Part shown: piece by piece, positions 9,114 through 16,883 of the stretch | Layout of the letters: each line of letters starts with the position of its first letter | Position numbering within the stretch: the first letter of the stretch is position 1 | NCBI GenBank assembly: GCA_008017265.1 | Contig: SSHC01000023.1 | Coordinates: 1 to 43,597, forward strand | Length of the DNA stretch: 43,597 nt | Direction of reading: 5' to 3' | Source of the DNA: Aeromicrobium sp. | Lineage (GTDB): Bacteria > Actinomycetota > Actinomycetes > Propionibacteriales > Nocardioidaceae | Translations under genes and position numbers: made by a program | Notes under the pieces: generated by a model | Seen by the model: only the letters and a program-made list of their open reading frames with translations | Told to the model about the DNA's origin: nothing | Database searches by the model: none

Positions 9114-9725
9114 TTAATGGCGAACAGGTTCGTTCGCAGCCATGCCTTTGAGTTGCTCTATCACGCGATCGACCGAGAACATGAGCGTCTCGAAGTCACC
9201 CGAGTTGTCAATGACAATGTCGGCCACGCTGATTCGTTCGTCACGGGTCACTTGGTTATTCAATCGATTACGCGCTTCGGCTTTCGTCATTGATCGGTTT
9301 TGGACCATCCGATCAATTTGCATGTCGACTGGCACGTCCACAATGACGACAACGTCCATATCGCGGTAGGTTCCCATTTCGATGAGCAACGGGTTGTCGT
9401 GCACCACCACGTCTGTGCTGGTGGATGCTAGGGCGGCTGCAGCGTCACGAATGAGCGGGTGCGTAATCTCTTCTAACTGCCTCAAGGCGGCTTTGTCAGT
9501 AAAAACGAGCGCGCCCATCTTCGCCCGATCTAGATGCCCGTCCGAGCCGATAAAGGCGGACCCAAATTTTTGCTCGATCTGTTCAAGTCCAGTCGAGCCT
9601 GGTTCAACGACTTCTCGTGCCAGCACGTCGTAATCAATGACCAAGAAGCCGGCCTGCGCGAATCGTCCGCTTACTGTGCTCTTACCGGAGGCGATTCCCC
9701 CGCTTAAACCAACGTTCAACGTCAC
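9114..9725 (-). CDS. coaE: Dephospho-CoA kinase
   Basis: Last step of coenzyme A biosynthesis: ATP-dependent phosphorylation of the ribose 3'-hydroxyl of dephospho-CoA. The 203-residue protein has the P-loop GLSGGIASGKSTVS at 7-20, the CoA-binding segment around VIDYDVLAREVVEPG, and the lid VQNRSMTKAEARNRL. Length is normal for CoaE; the C-terminal UPF0157 extension found in some mycobacterial CoaE proteins is absent. Start is GTG at 9725, overlapping the stop of the upstream peptidase gene (GTGA), so translation is probably coupled. In many actinobacteria coaE lies next to rpsA; here the peptidase gene is inserted between them. Confidence 0.95.
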   Translation of the reverse strand: MTLNVGLSGGIASGKSTVSGRFAQAGFLVIDYDVLAREVVEPGSTGLEQIEQKFGSAFIGSDGHLDRAKMGALVFTDKAALRQLEEITHPLIRDAAAALASTSTDVVVHDNPLLIEMGTYRDMDVVVIVDVPVDMQIDRMVQNRSMTKAEARNRLNNQVTRDERISVADIVIDNSGDFETLMFSVDRVIEQLKGMAANEPVRH

Positions 9726-10960
9726 TTTTTAGCGGCGTTTCCATAGGTTGTGACATGGACGTGGTCAAAGTGATTGGCAGTTGCGCTTCCGCGATTCTCC
9801 ATGCCGCGCCAGCCAGCACCTTGACGTTCAACATTCCAGATCCGCTGTTGATAAATGATGTACTGAACACCGAGTTCGCGGTAACGATCTTGCAGAAATG
9901 CCGCAACTTCGTGGCCTCGAGCGCCAGCAACCATGATGTCGAGTGAATGTCCCGTACCGTGCGTGCCACGGTTTGCTTGGCCCCAGTATTGACGGATTTC
10001 TGGGAACCGTTCACACACTGCTCGGTAGATGAGGATGGTGTCTGGCTGCAGTCGACTTTCGATCGACGACCCACGCGAGCATGCGGCATCGGAAATTGCG
10101 CCCTCGTTGGCCAACAAGCGAGGCTTCGACTTTGCGATGTCGCCGGATGCAACCCAGCGAGGCAGGTCCTTGTGAATTACCTGGGACCAATCGCCTTCAG
10201 TTACTCCTGTAACGCGTACGATATCGCCCTTAGCCAAGGTCGCTAGGGTTGCCGAGCCAGCCGCAGCGTCGGCGTGAATCTCGGTGGCCTTTTGTACGTA
10301 GCGACTTCCTTCGATGTCGGCACGCGCGCTTGCGCTATCGACGATCGGAGCGCGTTCAAGATTTCGGCTCGTATTTGCCGTGGAGGCACCTGCAACGGCG
10401 GCCGTCGTAATGACGTCCTTGTACTCGCCCGCGGATGCAATCGCCGATACATCAACAAATGAAGCGACCGAAGCAATAACGAGAGCAGAGAAGCCGCCAA
10501 CAGGCACGAGACGCTTGCGAACAAATGGCGCGACACGGTCTTGTTTAACCGGACCACTCGGCTTTACAGGGGTGTGCTTCTTGACAACCTTTTGTTGCTG
10601 ACCGTATCGAGCGATTTGCGCATGCGCCGAAACTGCCGCCGGATGCGAGAGATCGGGTTTACGACGCGAACCGTGAGAAGAGACAGTTCGAGCCGGGAGC
10701 GCGTTCGAGTCACCCTCGCGATGTGTCGAAGCCGGCGCAACCTCGGTGAGTTTGCGACGTCGTCCCGGCGTGGGCGTCGATGTGGCTGCCCGAAGTGCTT
10801 CTTGCGACTCTTCTGCATAGGCACGCACGCGGCGTCCAACTGGAGATTCGATCGAGTTTGCAGGAGTCGCGAGAGTGCTTGCTGAAGGCTCAGCAAGCAC
10901 TCGACGATGACCAACGGGCCTTACGTTGCCCGTCTGCGACTCTTTTTGAATCAAAACCAC
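9722..10960 (-). CDS. Membrane-anchored M15-like peptidase with SH3-type domain
   Basis: A 412-residue envelope protein. A basic, low-complexity N-terminus (~1-150) precedes one membrane segment (about 152-178), so the rest should be outside. Residues ~221-277 look like a bacterial SH3 domain (YVQKATEIHA, GDIVRVTG, W269 in PRWVASG). The C-terminal ~115 residues carry an M15/VanY-like zinc signature: H334-x2-G-x-S-x-D341 and H400/H402 (HFDHVHV). Expected role is cleavage of peptidoglycan cross-link peptides; the substrate is not shown. GTG at 10960 is only 3 nt from AGGAG; the in-frame TTG at 10954 is at better spacing (9 nt), so the real start may be two codons later. It is translationally coupled to coaE. 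The leader upstream holds two palindromes. Confidence 0.82.
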   Translation of the reverse strand: MVLIQKESQTGNVRPVGHRRVLAEPSASTLATPANSIESPVGRRVRAYAEESQEALRAATSTPTPGRRRKLTEVAPASTHREGDSNALPARTVSSHGSRRKPDLSHPAAVSAHAQIARYGQQQKVVKKHTPVKPSGPVKQDRVAPFVRKRLVPVGGFSALVIASVASFVDVSAIASAGEYKDVITTAAVAGASTANTSRNLERAPIVDSASARADIEGSRYVQKATEIHADAAAGSATLATLAKGDIVRVTGVTEGDWSQVIHKDLPRWVASGDIAKSKPRLLANEGAISDAACSRGSSIESRLQPDTILIYRAVCERFPEIRQYWGQANRGTHGTGHSLDIMVAGARGHEVAAFLQDRYRELGVQYIIYQQRIWNVERQGAGWRGMENRGSATANHFDHVHVTTYGNAAKK

Positions 10961-11006
10961 GAACTCCTAGGGGTGCTCAACCCGACCAACTATACGTGAC
11001 GCATTG

Positions 11007-11022
11007 GTGCAATCCCTTGCAC
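11007..11022 (-). promoter_or_regulatory. GTGCAA-N4-TTGCAC palindrome in the peptidase leader
   Basis: A perfect 6-bp inverted repeat (GTGCAA, 4-nt spacer, TTGCAC) about 50 bp upstream of the M15-like peptidase start. On the minus strand a TATAGT hexamer, a possible -10, follows at 10989-10994. The geometry fits an operator overlapping a promoter. The regulator is unknown. Confidence 0.4.
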
Positions 11023-11050
11023 AGAGTCAACATCTGGTTCTGCGATAAAC

Positions 11051-11076
11051 GTTTTCCCCAACATGCTGGGGAAAAC
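11051..11076 (-). promoter_or_regulatory. 10-bp perfect palindrome GTTTTCCCCA-N6-TGGGGAAAAC
   Basis: GTTTTCCCCA (11051-11060) and TGGGGAAAAC (11067-11076) are exact reverse complements around ACATGC. The element sits in the 178-bp gap between the rpsA terminator and the M15-like peptidase gene. No U-run follows on either strand, which argues against a terminator. It could be a protein-binding operator or an RNA stem in a long leader. A small GTGAC-CTTC-GTCAC hairpin lies next to it at 11086-11099. Confidence 0.5.
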
Positions 11077-11138
11077 ACGACGTGCGAGTGACGAAGGTCA
11101 CACTGTCAAGAGTCGGGATCACTGCCAGAACAAAGAAG

Positions 11139-11171
11139 AGGGCCAGTCCAAGGAATTCTTGGACTGGCCCT
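11139..11171 (-). terminator. Rho-independent terminator of rpsA
   Basis: A perfect 14-bp stem (AGGGCCAGTCCAAG, 11139-11152, with its complement at 11158-11171) around a 5-nt loop. It starts 27 bp after the rpsA stop. On the minus-strand RNA the stem is followed by a pyrimidine-rich CUUCUUUGUU tract. Confidence 0.9.
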
Positions 11172-11198
11172 GCATCAAATTGTCAGGCTACGAACGCC

Positions 11199-12659
11199 TC
11201 ACTCGCCGCCGGCGAGCTTTTCGCGAAGAGCTTGGAGTGCTTCATCGGAGGCAAGCGAACCGTCTTCGTCGCCGGCAGGAGCCTGGCTCGAGTAGTCGCC
11301 GGACTCTTCGCCAGCTTCGGCGCTAGCCTTCTCCGCTTCAGCAATCTGCTGCTTGTGCGCTTCCCAACGCTCGAGAGCCTCGGCGTACTGCTTTTCCCAA
11401 GCTGCACGCGATTCTTCGAATCCTTCTTGCCATTCGCCTGTTTCTGGATCAAAGCCATCTGGGTAGATGTAGTTGCCTTGATCATCGTAGGAGGACGTCA
11501 TGCCGTAGAGGGTCGGATCGAACTGATCAGCCTCGGAGGCCACTTCGGTCTCGTTTGCTTGCTTGAGCGACAGCGAGATGCGGCGACGTTCGAGGTCGAT
11601 ATCGATGATCTTGACCATGACCGAATCGCCGATCTGCACGACCTGCTCGGGGATCTCGACGTGACGCTCTGCCAACTCCGAGATGTGAACGAGGCCTTCG
11701 ATGCCTTCTTCGACGCGAACGAACGCACCAAATGGAACGAGCTTGGTCGCACGGCCTGGCACGATCTGACCCATCTGGTGGGTACGAGCGAAGTGCTGCC
11801 ACGGATCTTCTTGGGTCGCCTTGAGCGACAAGGAAACGCGCTCACGATCGAGATCAACTTCAAGAACTTCAACAGTCACTTCATCGCCAACCTGAACAAC
11901 TTCGTTCGGGTGATCGATGTGCTTCCAGGAGAGTTCGGATACGTGAACGAGTCCGTCTACGCCACCGAGGTCAACGAATGCACCGAAGTTGACGATGGAG
12001 CTGATGACGCCCTTACGGACCTGCCCCTTCTTGAGTTCGGTGAGGAAGTTCTGACGAACTGCCGACTGCGTGTGTTCGAGCCACGAACGACGTGAGAGCA
12101 CAACGTTGTTGCGATTCTTGTCGAGTTCGATGATCTTCGCTTCGAGCTTTTGTCCGATGTACGGATCAAGGTCACGAACGCGGCGCATTTCGACCAGCGA
12201 AGCGGGCAAGAAGCCACGCAAACCGATGTCCATGATCAAGCCGCCCTTGACGACCTCAATGACGGTGCCTTCAACGACACCATCTTCTTCCTTGATCTTC
12301 TCGATGTCGCCCCAAGCGCGTTCGTACTGTGCACGCTTCTTGGAGAGGATGAGACGGCCTTCTTTGTCTTCCTTCTGGAGGACGAGAGCCTCGACAACGT
12401 CGCCAACTGAGACTACTTCGTTGGGGTCGATGTCGTGCTTGATGGAGAGTTCACGCGAAGGGATAACGCCTTCGGTTTTGTAACCGATGTCCAAGAGGAC
12501 TTCGTCGCGATCTACCTTGACGATCGAACCTTCAACGAGGTCGCCGTCATTAAAGTCTTTGATAGTTGCTTCGATGGCCTGGAGGAGATCTTCCTCGCTG
12601 CCGATGTCGTTGATAGCAACTTGTGGTGCAGCCGAAATTGTTCCGATGCCGGATGTCAT
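11199..12659 (-). CDS. rpsA: 30S ribosomal protein S1
   Basis: Ribosomal protein S1, 486 residues, which binds mRNA on the small subunit. Four S1 (OB-fold) repeats are visible, at about 35-105, 122-188, 205-275 and 290-360; the last two carry FGAFVDLGGVDGLVHVSEL and FGAFVRVEEGIEGLVHISEL. This is the actinobacterial four-repeat form rather than the six-repeat E. coli form. The tail is Glu/Ala-rich and acidic. ATG at 12659 (MTSGIGTISAAP) is the start, with GGAG 10 nt upstream. A longer reading frame to 12773 exists but its first 38 codons overlie the promoter and do not look like S1. Single-gene unit with its own promoter and terminator. Confidence 0.97.
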   Translation of the reverse strand: MTSGIGTISAAPQVAINDIGSEEDLLQAIEATIKDFNDGDLVEGSIVKVDRDEVLLDIGYKTEGVIPSRELSIKHDIDPNEVVSVGDVVEALVLQKEDKEGRLILSKKRAQYERAWGDIEKIKEEDGVVEGTVIEVVKGGLIMDIGLRGFLPASLVEMRRVRDLDPYIGQKLEAKIIELDKNRNNVVLSRRSWLEHTQSAVRQNFLTELKKGQVRKGVISSIVNFGAFVDLGGVDGLVHVSELSWKHIDHPNEVVQVGDEVTVEVLEVDLDRERVSLSLKATQEDPWQHFARTHQMGQIVPGRATKLVPFGAFVRVEEGIEGLVHISELAERHVEIPEQVVQIGDSVMVKIIDIDLERRRISLSLKQANETEVASEADQFDPTLYGMTSSYDDQGNYIYPDGFDPETGEWQEGFEESRAAWEKQYAEALERWEAHKQQIAEAEKASAEAGEESGDYSSQAPAGDEDGSLASDEALQALREKLAGGE

Positions 12660-12745
12660 AACCGATTGGCTCCGATGGGTGGATGATTTAGTTTGGGAAT
12701 ACACGAGATGCTTTTGTCGGGAGGTTCTCCCCACAACGCGCACGA

Positions 12746-12773
12746 ATACTATGTCTGAGACATGCACAGGCAA
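12746..12773 (-). promoter_or_regulatory. Predicted rpsA promoter
   Basis: On the minus strand TTGCCT (12768-12773) and TAGTAT (12746-12751) are separated by 16 bp, a good match to the sigma-70 -35/-10 pattern. Transcription would start near 12739, giving an ~80-nt leader. That leader contains a small hairpin, GGGAG-AAC-CTCCC (12719-12731). Confidence 0.6.
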
Positions 12774-12858
12774 CTAGTGCGTCTCTTATCGTACGACACA
12801 AGCCGTGCACGCGCGTTCTCGCCCCTACCTCAAGACGCAAACAGCCCAATGACGTTTT

Positions 12859-14124
12859 CTAATGAACAAAACCATCGATTTCTAAGCACGCAGTCAGTGC
12901 AGCGGCATACATTTCCAAGTCCGTTCGCGCCATGATTTCGCGAATCGAATGCATCGCCAACTGGGGAGCCCCAACGTCGACGGTGGTGATGCCCGATTGA
13001 GTAGCCGAGATCGGGCCGATTGTTGAACCACAAGGCAAATCAGCGCGATTGACAAACCGCTGCATAGGGACGTCTGCTTTCGCGCACGCCTGAGCAAAAA
13101 AAGCTGCGCCTCGTGCATCGGTGGCATAGCGCAAGTTCGTATTCACCTTGAGCACTGGTCCTGCGCCGAGACCGATGAGATGAAGCGGCTCATGCTTCTC
13201 TGGAAAGTTGGGATGCGTCCCATGCGCCATATCCCCCGAGATCATGATTGATGCAGCGCACGCACGATGGAAGTCGTCTCGGGTCCCGCCCGAAGCGAGA
13301 ACGATGCGCTCCAGCACGGTCGTCAAAAGCGGCGAGCCAGCGCCTCGTTCTGATTGGCTACCGACTTCCTCATGGTCAAAGAAGGCCACGATCATTCGAT
13401 GCCCGCCTTGCGCCGAAACCAGTGCTTGAAGTGCCGCCCAGACGGTTGCTTGATTATCGAGTCGGCTCGCAGAAATAAAATAGTCGTCCTCGCCGAGGAA
13501 CGTGGCCGGTTGGGTATCGAACGCTTGCAGTTCGTACCCTGAGATCTGAGAGACATTGATGTCCATGTGTTCGGCCACAAAATCCAAAAGCGAGTTTTGT
13601 GCCGGGCCCCACAACCCGTTGAGATGCTTTTGCACGTTGGGTCGCTCTTGCTCGCGGTCCAAATGGATCGCCAGATTGGGGACTCGTACCAACGGCTCTG
13701 CCACCGTCACGAGATGTTCAGAGAGATCGTTCAACACGATCTTGCCGGCGAGCCCCAAGTCGCGATCAAACCACGTCGAAAGGATCGGTCCACCGTAGGG
13801 TTCGAGCGCCACAACACTGACACTGCCGCCGAACCTGTCGTGATGTTGTTTGACGCGCAAATGGGGGCTATCGGTATGCGCCCCAAGAATTCGAAATCCG
13901 GTGTGCGCAGGCGCGCTCTCCGGCTCAATCCATGCGACGAGCGAACCATTGCGTTTAAGAAAGTACTTTCCAGGCGCAGTCGGCCAACCATGTGATTCGC
14001 CAACTTCAGCGAACCCTCGCTCCTTGAGGAGCGACCCACACGAGCCAACTACGTGCGCGGGAGTTGGGCTTGTGTCGCTGAAGGCGAGAAAATCACGTGC
14101 GATGGAGGAAGAACCCACTGTCAT
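12859..14124 (-). CDS. apeB: M18 family aminopeptidase (aspartyl aminopeptidase type)
   Basis: Zinc aminopeptidase of family M18, 421 residues from ATG 14124 (GTG at 14139 would add five). Signature segments are present in order: RILGAHTDSPHLRVK with the first metal ligand His, the HxDxE-like core AFFDHEEVGSQSERGAGSPLL, DMAHGTHPNFPEKHEP, and the C-terminal SGITTVDVGAPQLAMHSIRE. The family removes N-terminal acidic or neutral residues from peptides in the cytoplasm. There is no signal peptide. The ribosome binding site is weak. It lies only 35 bp downstream of the UXS-like gene on the same strand, so it may be the last gene of that transcript. The rpsA promoter lies just beyond its stop. Confidence 0.93.
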   Translation of the reverse strand: MTVGSSSIARDFLAFSDTSPTPAHVVGSCGSLLKERGFAEVGESHGWPTAPGKYFLKRNGSLVAWIEPESAPAHTGFRILGAHTDSPHLRVKQHHDRFGGSVSVVALEPYGGPILSTWFDRDLGLAGKIVLNDLSEHLVTVAEPLVRVPNLAIHLDREQERPNVQKHLNGLWGPAQNSLLDFVAEHMDINVSQISGYELQAFDTQPATFLGEDDYFISASRLDNQATVWAALQALVSAQGGHRMIVAFFDHEEVGSQSERGAGSPLLTTVLERIVLASGGTRDDFHRACAASIMISGDMAHGTHPNFPEKHEPLHLIGLGAGPVLKVNTNLRYATDARGAAFFAQACAKADVPMQRFVNRADLPCGSTIGPISATQSGITTVDVGAPQLAMHSIREIMARTDLEMYAAALTACLEIDGFVH

Positions 14125-14159
14125 AGAGACATACTGCACTGCCGTGAAGCCATTACGGG

Positions 14160-15098
14160 TCAGGCGTGCAGGCGGAAGTCCGCAATCGTGTGCTTGAGGC
14201 CTGTTTCAGCCGAGGTAAGCGGTTCCCAGCCAAGAACCCGCTTGGCTTCGGAAATATCCGGCTTACGGATTTGCGGATCATCGACAGGACGCGGAATGTA
14301 AGCGATCTCAGAGCCCGAGTCGGTCAAGTCGCGAATCCACTCAGCCAACTCCAGCATCGAAATTTCCTCGGGATTACCTAGGTTGATTGGGCCTTGCGAA
14401 TCCGATTCCATCATGGCCACAATCCCAGCGACAAGGTCCGTAACGTAGCAGATCGAACGAGTCTGGGCACCGTCACCTGCGACCGTGATCGGTAGTCCTT
14501 CCAGAGCCTGATGAATAAAGTTGGGGATCGCGCGTCCGTCCTCAACGCGCATGCGCGGACCGAACGTATTAAAAATTCGAATGATCTTCGCATCCAGACC
14601 AAACTCGCGATGATACGAGGCAACCATGGCTTCGCCGAAACGCTTAGCTTCGTCGTAGACACTACGCGGACCAATGGGATTGACATGGCCGACATAGGTT
14701 TCCGGCTGGGGGTGAACTTCCGGATCGCCATAGACTTCGGACGTCGAAGCTAGGAGATAGCGCGCCTTGTTTGCTAAGGCAAGATCCACAGTATTCTTCA
14801 CGCCCATCGAACCGACCATCATCGTTTGGATCGGTAAACGAAGGTAGTCGATTGGAGAGGCGGGACACGCGAGATTGAATATCTCGTCAAAATGCCCCGT
14901 TAATTTCTCGTTGACCGCAGCGGTATCGGAAATGTCAACATCGACCATCTCGATCTGATGGGCAAGATGAGCGAGATTCTCTGGCCTGCCCGTGCAGTAG
15001 TTATCTGCGACGACGACGGTACGTCCTGACGCGACGAGCGCCTCGACTAGGTGAGAACCAACGAAACCGGCACCACCGGCAACCAAAGAGCGAGGCAT
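14160..15098 (-). CDS. NAD-dependent UDP-glucuronate decarboxylase-like SDR (UDP-xylose synthase)
   Basis: Extended short-chain dehydrogenase, 312 residues from ATG 15098. The Rossmann motif is at 8-14 (GGAGFVG). The UXS-type active site is intact: STSE at 118-121 with the glutamate diagnostic for decarboxylation, Y148-x3-K152, the NLACPASP segment (75-82) and DDPQIRKPDI with the Arg that binds the UDP-glucuronate carboxylate in characterised UXS. Predicted reaction: UDP-glucuronate to UDP-xylose plus CO2. A TTG at 15113 could extend it by five residues. It probably provides a pentose donor for the glycan locus that follows. A UDP-sugar epimerase of unknown specificity is the alternative, but STSE and DDPQxRKPDI favour UXS. 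Confidence 0.82.
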   Translation of the reverse strand: MPRSLVAGGAGFVGSHLVEALVASGRTVVVADNYCTGRPENLAHLAHQIEMVDVDISDTAAVNEKLTGHFDEIFNLACPASPIDYLRLPIQTMMVGSMGVKNTVDLALANKARYLLASTSEVYGDPEVHPQPETYVGHVNPIGPRSVYDEAKRFGEAMVASYHREFGLDAKIIRIFNTFGPRMRVEDGRAIPNFIHQALEGLPITVAGDGAQTRSICYVTDLVAGIVAMMESDSQGPINLGNPEEISMLELAEWIRDLTDSGSEIAYIPRPVDDPQIRKPDISEAKRVLGWEPLTSAETGLKHTIADFRLHA

Positions 15099-15207
15099 AA
15101 ACAACTTTCCCAATCGGTGTCGCCACGAGTGGCGAGAAGAACAAACGGTGTAACCCGAAGGAGTTTATCGGGTAATCACGATCAATTGTCGCTTAACAAA
15201 TATCTCA

Positions 15208-15915
15208 TCACCGTTTGCGAAGGATGATCATGAGATTCCAAGTGATGAGTTCACGCAAGATGGGGACTCGCAGCAGCACGCTTGCCCACGACGGCAGGTA
15301 ACGCGGCCGCAATTCGATGATCTCGATGTCCGGGTGGGAGCGGGCCCATTCAAGTCCCCAAGCGACTGATACTTTGAACAGGTTTTCACCCACACGATTC
15401 TTCGGCAAATGGCCGTGTTTCCGCGAATATCTGCGGATCGCATACGCTCCACCGAGCCAATGCCACGGCGACGTTTCGTGTCCGCCCCAAGGAGACCACC
15501 AATTCGTATAGGCGATGAAGATCAGTCCACCGGCGCGGGTGACGCGCACCAATTCGTCAGCGACCCGCGTGGGAGTTGGAACGTGCTCAATTAAGTTCGA
15601 GGAAAACGTCACGTCCATCGAGCCGTCACCGAATGGCAGGCGGCCAGCATCAGCAGCGACCCCGCCAAATGTGAGCGAAGGAGCAGTGGGGTCGAGATCT
15701 GCTGGAAAGTAGCGTGCACCCCGAGCGGAAAACTCAAGCGCGAACTGTTCTGGGCCTGCTCCCACATCCAGAAATGTGCTGCCGTCGAGTTTCATATGTT
15801 GTTCGAGCAGATCAGCCGAATCGCGCGCAAGTTCACCGTAGAAGACGTGCGGTTCAGTTTGCTCAACGAGAAACGACCTAAATAACCGAATCGAACGACC
15901 GATACCTTGCTTCAT
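15208..15915 (-). CDS. Class I SAM-dependent methyltransferase (Rv0224c-like)
   Basis: A 235-residue Methyltransf_11-type enzyme. SAM motif I is at 50-54 (DVGAG), the acidic loop and motif IV follow (DGSMDVTFSSNLIEHVPTP), then AGGLIFIAYTNWWSPWGGHE. The arrangement YTxWxxPxGGHE ... GAxxxxRYxRKHGHxxKN closely resembles, from memory, Mycobacterium tuberculosis Rv0224c. The acceptor is unknown; the genomic setting suggests a glycan or a lipid-linked intermediate. ATG at 15915 overlaps the stop of the preceding methyltransferase gene (ATGA), so they are translationally coupled. A short inverted repeat (15120-15135) lies in the 109-bp gap before the UXS-like gene but has no T-run. Confidence 0.87.
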   Translation of the reverse strand: MKQGIGRSIRLFRSFLVEQTEPHVFYGELARDSADLLEQHMKLDGSTFLDVGAGPEQFALEFSARGARYFPADLDPTAPSLTFGGVAADAGRLPFGDGSMDVTFSSNLIEHVPTPTRVADELVRVTRAGGLIFIAYTNWWSPWGGHETSPWHWLGGAYAIRRYSRKHGHLPKNRVGENLFKVSVAWGLEWARSHPDIEIIELRPRYLPSWASVLLRVPILRELITWNLMIILRKR

Positions 15916-16778
15916 TTCGTTGCGATTCTGTGAGGGTTTGTTGCAGTAACGACGAGCGTCGGACGCCAGCGTGGAATCAAGAATCTAAGAACGAGTGCGG
16001 CTGGTGCTATGAGCGTCGCGAATATTCGACTCCAGGTGCTAGCTAGGACTCCCCCCGCAGGTCGCTTGCCCCGGAACATCCGAAGAATGCTGGCGCCCTC
16101 CATCGTGAGGTTGTCGTAGAGCGCCCGCGAAACACGCACGTCGGTGTAACCGTGCCTTTCGAGCAATGCTGTGAGCGAACGAATCGAGAAGAACCGGACG
16201 TGTGTGGGGTCTTCGAGGAGCCACCACGCGTCGGAGAACACCTTTGCGGAAAGGGAGTCACCGCCAGGCGTGAATAGGACCAGTCGGCCGCCTGGGTTGA
16301 GCAACTGACGCGCACTTTCCACCGTCTTGTGGATGTCCACGACGTGCTCAATCACATGGATGCCATATACGAGGTCAAAACCTTCTGCTGGAGGCGTTAC
16401 GTCCTCAATTCCCGTATTGAAGACCAGCCCGTCGGCGTAGATGGTTTCGTTGACTCCGACTTTGAGTTGATCAAGATCGCACCCACCGACGGTGTGACCT
16501 GATTGGGCGAAGCGCGCGAGCAAGGCGCCAGCACCGAAACCGATTTCGAAAACCCGACTCTTTGGCTCGAGCGGCGCTGCATCCACGAGGCCGCGCCAAG
16601 TCAATTCCAGCCGAACGCGGTCGAGACCAGGGTCTCCCCCATACGCTGCGTCACGATGATTTGCCGGAGCCGAACCAAGATCACGTTCAATGTGAGAACA
16701 TTTAGGACAGAACGATAACGAGGAACCATCGCGTAGCGATTGCGCTACGAGGGCTGACTGGCACACTTCACAGCTCAC
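15912..16778 (-). CDS. Class I SAM-dependent methyltransferase with N-terminal zinc-ribbon-like cysteines
   Basis: A 288-residue protein starting from GTG 16778. That start is chosen because GAGGAG lies 8 nt upstream, while the longer frame to 16856 has no such signal. The first ~25 residues hold two Cys pairs (SCEVCQ and FCPKCSH), a small zinc ribbon often found at the front of sugar methyltransferases. The SAM-binding core is FEIGFGAGALLARFAQSGH, with HVIEHVVD and LNPGGRLVLFTPGGDS. The C-terminus has a hydrophobic segment (TLIAPAALVLRFLI) that may associate with the membrane. It precedes and overlaps the Rv0224c-like methyltransferase by 4 bp. Probable role is methylation of a sugar or lipid intermediate of the locus; the substrate is unknown. 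Confidence 0.82.
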   Translation of the reverse strand: MSCEVCQSALVAQSLRDGSSLSFCPKCSHIERDLGSAPANHRDAAYGGDPGLDRVRLELTWRGLVDAAPLEPKSRVFEIGFGAGALLARFAQSGHTVGGCDLDQLKVGVNETIYADGLVFNTGIEDVTPPAEGFDLVYGIHVIEHVVDIHKTVESARQLLNPGGRLVLFTPGGDSLSAKVFSDAWWLLEDPTHVRFFSIRSLTALLERHGYTDVRVSRALYDNLTMEGASILRMFRGKRPAGGVLASTWSRIFATLIAPAALVLRFLIPRWRPTLVVTATNPHRIATK

Positions 16779-16810
16779 GGATGTACTCCTCGAAGAGAAA
16801 ATTGTGGAAC

Positions 16811-16826
16811 AGGAGAGAACGCTATC
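16811..16826 (+). promoter_or_regulatory. Shine-Dalgarno followed by an in-frame ATC codon
   Basis: AGGAGAG (16811-16817) is followed after 6 nt by ATC (16824-16826), 20 codons upstream of and in frame with the first ATG of the GT4 gene. The 20 codons contain no stop. They encode, immediately before the ATG, the hydrophobic strand KIAI that would complete the first beta strand of the GT-B fold. This may be the true, non-canonical start site. Confidence 0.4.
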
Positions 16827-16883
16827 AGCGCCCAGCACTTCTCCGTTGCGAATCACCGGACTCGGCCGTTAAAGATTGCCATC

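Noticed and set aside
11051-11076. Terminator at the 10-bp palindrome
   Set aside because: No T-run follows on either strand, and the rpsA terminator is already present at 11139-11171.
10961-11138. c-di-AMP (ydaO) riboswitch in front of the wall peptidase gene
   Set aside because: The conserved sequence blocks of that riboswitch were not recognisable; only simple palindromes were seen.
11082-12095. Long open frame of 337 codons on the plus strand
   Set aside because: It lies antisense to rpsA and over its terminator; the minus frame encodes a textbook S1 protein and the plus frame matches no known family.
12660-12773. 38-codon N-terminal extension of rpsA
   Set aside because: It does not resemble S1 and overlaps the predicted rpsA promoter; ATG at 12659 gives the normal N-terminus.
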